A stretch of 64,000 nt of DNA. Source: Rhizobium sp. CCGE531 (lineage in GTDB: Bacteria; Pseudomonadota; Alphaproteobacteria; Rhizobiales; Rhizobiaceae). The stretch is taken from the NCBI RefSeq assembly GCF_003627795.1, contig NZ_CP032684.1, positions 1,713,001 to 1,777,000 on the forward strand, written 5' to 3'. Positions 26,388 to 33,730 of the stretch are shown one piece after another. Each line of letters begins with the position of its first letter. The first letter of the stretch is position 1. The notes below the pieces were generated by a model. The model was not told where the DNA came from. It ran no database searches and saw only the letters and a list, made by a program, of their open reading frames with translations. A program made the position numbers and the translations under genes.

Positions 26388-26651
26388 ATGAGCAAGCCGC
26401 TGCGGGAAGACGGCCCGCCATTGACCGACCGGGTCAACGATTACGATGAGGCGCATTTCGCGACCTATCTGCGGCTGCTGGACGCCGATGCAGAGGGGGC
26501 AGACTGGCGCGAGGCGGTGAAGATCATCTTTGGCATCGATCCCGAGACCGATCCGGTTCGCGCAGAACGTATTTATCAAACGCATCTTGCGCGGGCACGG
26601 TGGATGACGGAAACGGGCTATCGGCACCTGCTCGATCCTCGCACGCAATAG
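26388..26651 (+). CDS. DUF2285-associated small protein (element-specific)
   Basis: This 87-residue protein has YDEAHFATYLRLLDADAEGADWRE and DPVRAERIYQTHLARARWMTE, a pattern seen in short proteins next to DUF2285 genes in Rhizobiales ICEs. It probably forms a small helical DNA-associated domain. ATG 26388 follows TGAGGATCGATCC. The function is unknown. Confidence 0.6.
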   Translation: MSKPLREDGPPLTDRVNDYDEAHFATYLRLLDADAEGADWREAVKIIFGIDPETDPVRAERIYQTHLARARWMTETGYRHLLDPRTQ

Positions 26652-26796
26652 CCTTCCGATCCCTCACGTGCCGCTACCGCGGAATGCTCGTATTGGGGGC
26701 ATTTTGGGAGGTCGCTATTCCAAAATTATGGGTTGTTCCATTTTCCGCGCCAAGGATACATGACCGGCTCTCTCATGTTCGCATCCGGAAAGGGTC

Positions 26797-27592
26797 ATGC
26801 CGATGGAACCATTAGAGGATTGGCGCTCGCCGAAGTTTGAAGAGGCGCTCGGCCGGCTGGATAGAGGCGGCATCAGCTTCGAGTTCCTGCGTCGCAATGA
26901 AGAGTATCGCGAGCATTATGACACGGCGACCGGCGACAGTTTGACGGACCAGCAAGCCGTCATTGCCGCAAGGGAGGGTCTTACCCGGCGATGGGGCGTT
27001 TTGTTTCCCTGCTGACCCTTACCAGCCTGCCACAAAGTCCAGTCCGATCTGGCTGCCGGAACTCGATCCCGCGACACTTATCATTGCGCCCGCGCCGCCG
27101 GGCTTCAACGATTGCTTGTCCATTGTGCCGCAAGATCTGCCTGCCGAACGGACCGTTCAGCGCCAGGGCTTGCATGTCCAGCTCAGCGACAGCGAAGGTG
27201 TCCATCGCCTTTGGTTTCCGGAGGGCGATGCGCCGCTCAGGGCGGCCGTTCTCATTCCGCTCGATGCGCATCTGGCAGAACGCCTCCAAAGCCTGCAGCG
27301 ATGGCACCGCTGGCTATCCGGCCAGCCCTCCGGACGTTGGCCGCGCTGGCAACGCTTCTCGCCCTATCGCATCCACCGCTTCAGCCTGATGCTGCGAGCC
27401 TGGGATGGGGTCAATAAGGGCGTCTCCCGACAGGAAGTGGCAGGCGTGCTCTTGAACCCGGCGCTCAGGAAACTGCGCTCCATCGACTGGAAAAATTCGC
27501 CGGAGCGCCGCCGGCTTCACCGTCTGCTCAAGACTGCGCAGGACCTGATCAAGGACGGTTATCGCCGTCTAATCAAGCCGGACTCCGAGTAG
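26797..27592 (+). pseudogene. Frameshifted DUF6499-DUF2285 gene
   Basis: Two overlapping frames make one family protein. Frame 1 (26797-27015) encodes the DUF6499 part, LEDWRSPKFEEALGRLD ... FEFLRRNEEYREHY, then RRWGVLFPC-stop. Frame 2 (open from about 26963 to 27592) continues with FPADPYQP, WLPELDPATLIIAPAPPGF and the DUF2285 C-terminus. In related proteins WG-x-FPADP is uninterrupted, so one base too many lies around 27000-27010 (TTTTGTTTCCC). It is either a pseudogene, a sequencing error in a homopolymer, or a programmed shift. DUF2285 proteins are predicted transcription regulators of conjugative elements. Confidence 0.75.
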
Positions 27593-27756
27593 ACAAAACC
27601 ATCCCGCACAAAAAGCCTCTGCAGCATGCCACCTCGTCTTCGCGAGGGGGACACTCGCAGGACGCCGCTCTTTTTGTCACTCCGCCTTGCCCGCCAATCT
27701 TCGCCATCGTCGCAACCGATCCGCCCCTTCCGCGGCGGCTGAGACGGAGGCCTCCG

Positions 27757-28014
27757 ATGCAGCAGAAAACCGATCCCGATTGGCCGCGCTTCGTGCGCAC
27801 CCCCGAGGCTGCGCGGCTGCTCGATCTTTCTCCCCGGACGCTGGAAAAGCACCGCTGCGAAGGAACGGGCCCGGTCTATCGCAAGCTCGGTGGCCGCGTC
27901 GTCTACTCCGTCGCCGACCTTGAAGCCTGGGTGAGGGCATCTGCGCGCCAGTCCACCTCCGAGCGGGCAACGGCGCTGCCGATCGGCGGCCAAGCCGCCG
28001 GCGCGGCGCGCTGA
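27757..28014 (+). CDS. AlpA-like helix-turn-helix protein before repA
   Basis: This 85-residue excisionase/AlpA-type winged HTH protein has FVRTPEAARLLDLSPRTLEKHRC followed by GPVYRKLGGRVVYSVADLEAW. It is encoded 15 bp before repA, so it is probably co-transcribed and may regulate replication or transfer. Its Arg/Ala-rich tail is unstructured. Confidence 0.8.
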   Translation: MQQKTDPDWPRFVRTPEAARLLDLSPRTLEKHRCEGTGPVYRKLGGRVVYSVADLEAWVRASARQSTSERATALPIGGQAAGAAR

Positions 28015-28029
28015 CCGGTGCTGCTGCCG

Positions 28030-28890
28030 ATGTCGACGCACAGGACATATCAGGGACAGCAGCTTGAACTGTTCCAGGCGCGCGGCGGCGGTATCGCCGC
28101 CCGTGACGCGCAGGACCTGATGTCCTGGCCCTTCTTTTCACTCGCCAAATCCCGCCGCGTGAGGCCGATCGACTTCCGCATGGGCGACGTCTGGATCCGC
28201 GTCGAGGCCACCGCCGAATACGGCATGGCGACCATCTGGGACGCAGATATTCTGATCTGGGCTGCGTCGCAGGTCGTCGAGGCGCGCGACAAGGGTTTGC
28301 GCACCTCGCGCTTCATGTCGGCCACCCCTTATGAAATCCTTTCCTTCATCAATCGCGACGACTCCGCGCGCAGCTACGAACGGCTGAAAGCCGCGCTTGA
28401 CCGGCTGCAATCCACGACGGTCGTGACGTCGATCCGCCAGCCGTCCGAACGGCGGCGCCACCGCTTCTCCTGGATCGCCGAATGGAAGGAGCGGCTGGAT
28501 GCCAACGGCCGGCCGCTCGGCATCGAGCTCATTCTCGCCGACTGGTTCTACGCCGGCGTCCTCGACAACGCCCTGATCCTCACCATCGACGAAGCCTATT
28601 TCAATCTGACAGGCGGCCTCGAGCGCTGGCTTTACCGCCTCGTGCGCAAGCATGGCGGCCGCCAGAGATGGGGCTGGAGCTTCGATCTCGAGCACCTGCA
28701 TCTCAAGTCCGGCAGCCTTTCACCACTCCGTCGCTTCCGCTTCGAGATCAGGGCCATCGTCGGCCGCCAGCCGCTTCCGAACTACCGGTTGGCGCTTTCG
28801 ATCGATCCGGACGGGCGCGAGCGGCTGACCTTCCGACCGGCGCGCCCCGAACACCCCGCGGCCCGCAAAACTGTGGGAGCCATGTCATGA
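28030..28890 (+). CDS. repA: Replication initiator protein A (RepA-type of ICEs)
   Basis: This 286-residue protein of the RepA family (PF10134-like) is found on Rhizobiales plasmids and ICEs. Recognised stretches are LMSWPFFSLAKSRR, AEYGMATIWDADILIWAASQ, ERLKAALDRLQSTTVVTS and GLERWLYRLVRKHGG. It probably binds iterons to start replication of an excised circular form. ATG 28030 is used; a GTG at 28018 is also in frame. Iteron-like repeats start 54 bp after the stop. Confidence 0.8.
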   Translation: MSTHRTYQGQQLELFQARGGGIAARDAQDLMSWPFFSLAKSRRVRPIDFRMGDVWIRVEATAEYGMATIWDADILIWAASQVVEARDKGLRTSRFMSATPYEILSFINRDDSARSYERLKAALDRLQSTTVVTSIRQPSERRRHRFSWIAEWKERLDANGRPLGIELILADWFYAGVLDNALILTIDEAYFNLTGGLERWLYRLVRKHGGRQRWGWSFDLEHLHLKSGSLSPLRRFRFEIRAIVGRQPLPNYRLALSIDPDGRERLTFRPARPEHPAARKTVGAMS

Positions 28891-28920
28891 GCGGATTTCT
28901 GTCGATCCGTGGAACCGGCC

Positions 28921-28941
28921 GCTGTGGACAGGCTGTGGATG
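28921..28941 (+). promoter_or_regulatory. DnaA-box-like direct repeat
   Basis: GCTGTGGACAGGCTGTGGATG contains two TGTGGA half sites resembling reversed DnaA boxes (TGTGGATAA). They sit just before the iterons, as expected for a replication origin, but each is only a partial match. Confidence 0.35.
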
Positions 28942-28943
28942 CG

Positions 28944-29009
28944 CCCGTGCTATCGGGAACGCTCGAACCCGTGCCATCCGGAACGCCATCCCCGTGCTAT
29001 CGGGAACGC
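28944..29009 (+). repeat. Three iteron-like repeats (candidate oriV)
   Basis: Copies of CCCGTGCTATCGGGAACGC lie at 28944-28962 and 28991-29009. A variant with two changes (CCCGTGCCATCCGGAACGC) is at 28968-28986. Spacing is 23-24 bp, so the copies lie on roughly the same helical face. Placement directly downstream of the initiator gene supports RepA binding. They fall inside a short open frame (28887-29189) that is not called as a gene. Confidence 0.75.
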
Positions 29010-29185
29010 AAACAGGTCGTAACCCATTGGCGTTCCAAGCCGAAATCGGCCCCCTCTAACTTCCCTAACATAGAATCCTTCGGATTCTTCCTAACGCACT
29101 CCGGCAAATCGCTGACTGTGGACGATACCGCCGCGGGCCGTTTCGATCCTGCGCGCCTTCCATTCCGCACTGTCGGAGGCGCGCG

Positions 29186-29704
29186 ATGACCGGACATTCG
29201 ACGCCCGAAAGCTTTGCCGTCGGCACAACGCGGGTCGAGCTGACCTGGCGCGAGAAGCGTATCGAGCACTGGATCCGCTTTGGCGCCATTGCCGAGGACC
29301 AGCGGCTTGACCGTCATCGCCGCATCGTCGGTTTTGCGCCCGGCAGCGTATTCGCCTTCGTCCGCTGGGCGGCGAACCAATACGGCACGATTATTTCGCG
29401 CATCGACATCGTACGCGCCGTCGGCGCCGGCGAGCCGTACCAGACGCTGCCGTTCGTCCGTCCCGGCGGCGAAATCCTGCTCAGGCTCCATGGCTGGCCA
29501 AAGGTCGAAACGGTGCTCAAGGCCATCGATGCGATCGAGCGGCTCGGGATCGTCCCGGCCGACGTCGCGCCGGACCACTGGCGGCATATCCACAATCGTC
29601 TGAGCGTCAACGAGCCGTTCCGTGCCTATGCGCTCGACCAACACCGCGCGTGGCTGAAGCGCGCTGCGATCGGCGAACCGCCTACACAAGGAGAGCATCG
29701 ATGA
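29186..29704 (+). CDS. DUF2840 protein
   Basis: This 172-residue protein of the DUF2840 family is found between repA and traF in Rhizobiales ICEs. Features are TRVELTWREKRIEHWIRFG, PGSVFAFVRWAANQYGT and PFVRPGGEILLRLHGW. The function is unknown. The stop overlaps the traF start (ATGA), which indicates translational coupling with the transfer genes. Confidence 0.8.
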   Translation: MTGHSTPESFAVGTTRVELTWREKRIEHWIRFGAIAEDQRLDRHRRIVGFAPGSVFAFVRWAANQYGTIISRIDIVRAVGAGEPYQTLPFVRPGGEILLRLHGWPKVETVLKAIDAIERLGIVPADVAPDHWRHIHNRLSVNEPFRAYALDQHRAWLKRAAIGEPPTQGEHR

Positions 29705-30270
29705 CACGCTTTGCCTGGGTCATTGCGACCTATGTCTCGGCTCTTGGCGCGACCGCCTCGATCTTCATCCATCCGCAAAAGAAGCTGATCTGGAATGCAT
29801 CTGCGAGCGCTCCGATCGGGCTTTATCGCATCGAGCCGGGGAACGATGTCGATGTCACCGATCTCGTCGCGGTCATGCCGCCGGACGACGTCGCCCGCTT
29901 CATGGACGAACGCCGATATTTGCCAAAGGGCCTGCCGCTCTTGAAGCGTGTCCTGGCGCTCTCCGGCACCAGAGTTTGCCGCCAGGGTAATGCGATCTCC
30001 GCCTATGACATGGTCTATGGCGCCGCCCTCGAGCGCGACACACGCGGGCGTCCTCTGCCGGTCTGGCAGGGCTGCATCACGATCGGCAAGGACCAGGCCT
30101 TCTTGATGAACTGGGACAGCCCCGACAGCTTCGACAGCCGGTATTTCGGGGCGCTCCCTCTCACCTCCGTCGTCGGCCGGGCGATTCCGGTCTGGACGAC
30201 CGGCGATCCTGATCCGGCGGCGGACACATCCCGCCAGCCTCTCACGAGCCCTGAGAGCTCATTTCACTAA
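29701..30270 (+). CDS. traF: TraF-type S26 family signal peptidase
   Basis: This 189-residue membrane serine peptidase has an N-terminal TM (about residues 5-22). The catalytic Ser lies in SASAPIGLYRI (about residue 38) and the catalytic Lys in LPLLKRVLAL (about residue 82). TraF matures pilin or other transfer proteins. It starts at ATG 29701 inside the DUF2840 stop. The expected pilin and trb genes are missing from the window, so its substrate may no longer exist here. Confidence 0.85.
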   Translation: MTRFAWVIATYVSALGATASIFIHPQKKLIWNASASAPIGLYRIEPGNDVDVTDLVAVMPPDDVARFMDERRYLPKGLPLLKRVLALSGTRVCRQGNAISAYDMVYGAALERDTRGRPLPVWQGCITIGKDQAFLMNWDSPDSFDSRYFGALPLTSVVGRAIPVWTTGDPDPAADTSRQPLTSPESSFH

Positions 30271-30288
30271 CGAAGAAAGGTAGTGCCC

Positions 30289-30615
30289 ATGTCACAGATT
30301 GGAACATTCACCCGCAATGCCGACGGCTTTTTCGGCCGCATACGCACGCTGACACTCGACGTCGAAGTGACCATCCTGCTGATCGAAGAAGCCGAGGTCG
30401 AGAACGCACCGAACCACCGGGTCTTCGCCAGCGGATTGGAAGTGGGCGCGGCCTGGGACCGCACTGGCGAGCGCGCCGGCGCCTACCTCTCGGTCGCGAT
30501 CGACGATCCGTCCTTCGTCGAGCCGATCCGCGCTCGGCTGTTCGAGTCCGACACTAAGAAGGATTCATGGAACCTGCACTGGACGCGCAAGTCGAAGCGC
30601 GACGAGCAGGCGTGA
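30289..30615 (+). CDS. DUF736 family protein (second copy)
   Basis: This 108-residue DUF736 protein begins MSQIGTFTRNADGFFGRI and continues with TLTLDVEVTILLIEEAEVE and IDDPSFVEPIRARLF. It is a divergent paralogue of the copy at 23321-23635 and sits in the transfer operon, 18 bp after traF. Two DUF736 copies per element are usual. The function is unknown. Confidence 0.85.
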   Translation: MSQIGTFTRNADGFFGRIRTLTLDVEVTILLIEEAEVENAPNHRVFASGLEVGAAWDRTGERAGAYLSVAIDDPSFVEPIRARLFESDTKKDSWNLHWTRKSKRDEQA

Positions 30616-30617
30616 TC

Positions 30618-31619
30618 ATGCGCGACAATCGTTCTCATGCATCGTCCGGCCCAATCCCCTTGATCGATCGGGCGCCGGTCAATCCCCTCGACCCGATCGC
30701 CTTTCGCCGCGCCATCGCGCGCAGCGAAGGTCCAGGGCGGCGGCGGATTTTCCGGGCGGCAGACATGTCCGGCCGCGTTGCCCGTCCGGAAAATCTCAGC
30801 CGACGGCGAAGCCTTGCCCTTGACCGCAGTGAGCACGATGGCAGGCTTTCGGCGGTTCGGGACGGCGGTGCATGCGCTGCCATTTCTGCCACCGTCGCGC
30901 GGCTCGTCGCCGGTCTTTTGGTCGCTGTACTGCCGAGCGCGGTGCTCGCCGATCCGCCGGCACAGCACCGGATGCTCGCTCGGGCGACGATCGGACAGTC
31001 GGATCCGTGGGCGGCCTATGTCAGCGAAGCCGCCAAACGTTTTGCCATTCCCGAGCGCTGGATCCGCGCGGTCATGCAGATCGAGAGCGCCGGCGACCGG
31101 CGCGCCGTGTCGCTGAAAGGAGCGATGGGGCTGATGCAGATCATGCCGGCGACCTGGGAGGAACTGCGCGTCCGATATCGGCTCGGCAACGATCCCTTCG
31201 ACGCACGCGACAACATCCTTGCGGGCGCTGCCTATCTTGCCGAACTGCATGATCTCTATGGTTCGCCCGGTTTTCTCGCCGCCTACAATGCCGGTCCGCG
31301 TCGCTACGAACGCCACCTGGTCACCGGCAATCCGTTGCCTGCTGAAACCGTCGATTATCTCGCGAAGATCGTGCCATTGATCGACACAAAAGCCGCCATA
31401 GTCGTGCAGAGCGCTGACCGTTCACCGCATTTCAAATGGGCGAAATCATCGCTGTTTTTCGCGCGCACTGCAGTCGAAACTGGCGACGCCTTGCCAGCGG
31501 AGGATAAGCCTTCAGACCGATCATTTGACCGCCGTCGAGTCGTTGATTTGTCGGCGCTTGCGGCATCCTCAGACGGCCTGTTCATCCGCCGCGATCAAGT
31601 GAGGGAGCCGCAGCAATGA
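30618..31619 (+). CDS. Lytic transglycosylase of the transfer region
   Basis: This 333-residue protein has a long basic N-terminus, a hydrophobic segment (LVAGLLVAVLPSAVLA, about residues 100-115) that looks like an internal signal, then a SLT domain: RWIRAVMQIESAGD with catalytic Glu, GAMGLMQIMPATWEEL and LAAYNAGPRRYERH. It locally opens peptidoglycan for the conjugation apparatus. It begins at ATG 30618, 2 bp after DUF736. The basic N-terminal 90 residues may reflect a misassigned start. Confidence 0.8.
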   Translation: MRDNRSHASSGPIPLIDRAPVNPLDPIAFRRAIARSEGPGRRRIFRAADMSGRVARPENLSRRRSLALDRSEHDGRLSAVRDGGACAAISATVARLVAGLLVAVLPSAVLADPPAQHRMLARATIGQSDPWAAYVSEAAKRFAIPERWIRAVMQIESAGDRRAVSLKGAMGLMQIMPATWEELRVRYRLGNDPFDARDNILAGAAYLAELHDLYGSPGFLAAYNAGPRRYERHLVTGNPLPAETVDYLAKIVPLIDTKAAIVVQSADRSPHFKWAKSSLFFARTAVETGDALPAEDKPSDRSFDRRRVVDLSALAASSDGLFIRRDQVREPQQ

Positions 31620-31715
31620 ATGGCGTATTGCATCGTGTTGTGGGTTGGCGAGGCGTAGCTGTTGCGAGCGACGGGGGAGGCGGGGCGGTAACGACCGAAG
31701 GAAGGCAAGATAAAA

Positions 31716-31849
31716 GCCGCACATCGCGGCTGGGACGGTCGGTTGATTTGATTGGCCTTTTCCGGCTTTTCCGCACCTCGCGGGCCACATGCGCGATGTG
31801 CGCACTCTCAAATCATACAGTGATTTCAACGAAAACTGCACATCGTGGC
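31716..31849. promoter_or_regulatory. Candidate oriT region with repeated ACATCG hairpins
   Basis: Between the transglycosylase and the relaxase gene lie three related motifs: GCCGC-ACATC-GCGGC (31716-31730), its inverted form TGCGC-GATGT-GCGCA (31790-31804) and GCACATCGTGGC (31838-31849). The first two are 5-bp-stem hairpins with the same loop in opposite orientation. This position directly upstream of a relaxase gene is where oriT and relaxosome sites occur. The nic site itself was not identified. Confidence 0.5.
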
Positions 31850-31859
31850 GGCAAACCGC

Positions 31860-33602
31860 ATGAACCGTGACGATGATTTCCGCATCCGGCCAGGGCGCAT
31901 CCGCTCCAGCAAGGCTGGGCGCGCTCGGCCATTCATCGCCCAGGCGCTCGCCGCAGCTCAGAAGGCCGGCGGGCGCGTCTCGCGGTCCGGCAAGGTGACC
32001 TCCGGCCGTGGCCGCAGTCCGAGCTTCGCACGTGGCCGCGTGGCGAGCGTACGCGCCAATCGCCTGATCACCAGTCGCTCGCGGCATTGCGCAGTCAAGG
32101 CGCGTTTCGTGCGCAACAAGGGAGCGCGCGGGCCGCTCGCCCGGCACCTGAACTATCTGCGCCGCGATGGTGTCACCCGTGATGGCGAGAAGGCGCGGAT
32201 GTTCGGCCCCGAGACCGACAACGCCGACGCCAACGACTTCGCCGATCGCTGCAAGGAAGATCGTCATCATTTCCGGTTCATCGTCTCGCCGGAAGACGCA
32301 GTCGACATGGAGGACCTGAAGCGCTTTACGCGCGAGCTGATGCAGCAAGCCGAACAGGATCTCGGCACCAGGCTCGACTGGATCGGCGTCAATCACTGGA
32401 ACACCGACAATCCGCATGTGCATGTCCTTCTGCGCGGCCGCGCCGATAACGGGCAGGATCTCGTCATCGACCGTGACTATATCAAGAGCGGCTTGCGCGA
32501 CCGGGCGCAGGATCTCGTGACACAGGAACTTGGCCCTCGCACCGATCTCGACATCAGCCGTTCGCTTGAGCGCCAGATCGAGACCGATCGCTGGACGGCG
32601 CTCGATCGGCAGATCGCCGCCGACGCCGGACCGAACGGCGTCATTGATATGGCGCCGCTCCCCGATCAGCAGCCAGACGCCTATCTCGTCCAGAAGGTCG
32701 GCCGTTTGCGATATCTGGAGCGGCTTGGCCTCGCCCAATCCGTCGGAGGCGGCCAGTGGGTGTTGGGGGACGACGCGGAAGCGACATTGCGTGAGCTTGG
32801 CCTACGTGGCGACATCATCAAGCGCATGCATCAGGCGCTCACAGAGCAGGGGATCGAGCGCGGTGCGGCGGATTATGTGCTTTCCGGCGAGGCGCAGGAG
32901 CGGCCGCTTACCGGCCGGCTGGTTGAGCGCGGCCTCGACGACGAACTGCACGGCACGGCGTTTGCGGTGGTCGATGGCACGGATGGCCGTACGCACCACA
33001 TCCGGTTTGCCGATCTCGACGCGGCAGGTGATGGCTCGCCGAGCTCGATCGTTGAACTGCGCGCCTTTGAGGATGCGAAAGGCGCTCGGCGTGTCGCGCT
33101 CGCCGTTCGTTCCGATCTCTCGCTCGAAGCGCAGATCAAGGCCGATGGCGCGACCTGGCTCGACCGCCAGCTGATTGCCCGCGACCCGGTCGAGCTCGGC
33201 GGCGGTTTCGGGGTCGATGTCCGCCAGGCGATGGAAGCCCGAACGCAACATCTGATCGGGGAGGGGTTGGCGCGGCGCGAGGGCGAGCACATCGTCTTCG
33301 GCCGTAACCTTATTGGCACGCTGCGTCAGCGCGAACTCGATGCGCTCGGTGAGAAGCTATCGCGTGAGAGGAACATGCGGTCCCAGCCGTCCGCCCCTGG
33401 CGACTATGTCTCGGGCACGTATCGGCAGCGTTTCGCGCTCGCGTCCGGCCGCTTCGCCATGGTGGACGATGGCCTCGGCTTCAAGCTCGTGCCGTGGACG
33501 CCATCGATCGAAAAACATATCGGCCAACACGTCTCCGGTGTTGCCCGCGCGGACGGCGGCGTCGACTGGAGTTTTGGGCGTAAGCGCGGCCTTGGTCTCT
33601 GA
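31860..33602 (+). CDS. DUF3363/VirD2-like conjugative relaxase
   Basis: This 580-residue relaxase nicks oriT and pilots the DNA. After a basic N-terminus there is HLNYLRRDGVTRDG with the likely catalytic Tyr (about residue 99). The metal-binding His motif is NPHVHVLLRG (about residue 187), and the DUF3363 C-terminus follows (LTGRLVERGLDDELHGTAFAVVD). ATG 31860 overlaps nothing. The protein looks complete, so mobilisation in trans may still be possible if a mating apparatus is present elsewhere. Confidence 0.85.
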   Translation: MNRDDDFRIRPGRIRSSKAGRARPFIAQALAAAQKAGGRVSRSGKVTSGRGRSPSFARGRVASVRANRLITSRSRHCAVKARFVRNKGARGPLARHLNYLRRDGVTRDGEKARMFGPETDNADANDFADRCKEDRHHFRFIVSPEDAVDMEDLKRFTRELMQQAEQDLGTRLDWIGVNHWNTDNPHVHVLLRGRADNGQDLVIDRDYIKSGLRDRAQDLVTQELGPRTDLDISRSLERQIETDRWTALDRQIAADAGPNGVIDMAPLPDQQPDAYLVQKVGRLRYLERLGLAQSVGGGQWVLGDDAEATLRELGLRGDIIKRMHQALTEQGIERGAADYVLSGEAQERPLTGRLVERGLDDELHGTAFAVVDGTDGRTHHIRFADLDAAGDGSPSSIVELRAFEDAKGARRVALAVRSDLSLEAQIKADGATWLDRQLIARDPVELGGGFGVDVRQAMEARTQHLIGEGLARREGEHIVFGRNLIGTLRQRELDALGEKLSRERNMRSQPSAPGDYVSGTYRQRFALASGRFAMVDDGLGFKLVPWTPSIEKHIGQHVSGVARADGGVDWSFGRKRGLGL

Positions 33603-33730
33603 GCCGCAAGCAGCAAGTATTTTTGCGATAGCTTGCGCCGGCTTTCGATGCCCGGTTTCGCGCGCGTTGCAACGCGTGTGGCAATCGGCTTTCCTGTCGG
33701 ACCACTTCGACCGCGAAAGGGACAAACCAC

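Noticed and set aside
28887..29189. Short frame starting inside the repA stop
   Set aside because: The frame is coupled to repA in position, but its sequence is mostly the iteron repeats and no family is recognised. It may be open only by chance.
31616..31870. 84-codon frame between the transglycosylase and the relaxase
   Set aside because: It overlaps the candidate oriT motifs and has no recognisable protein content.
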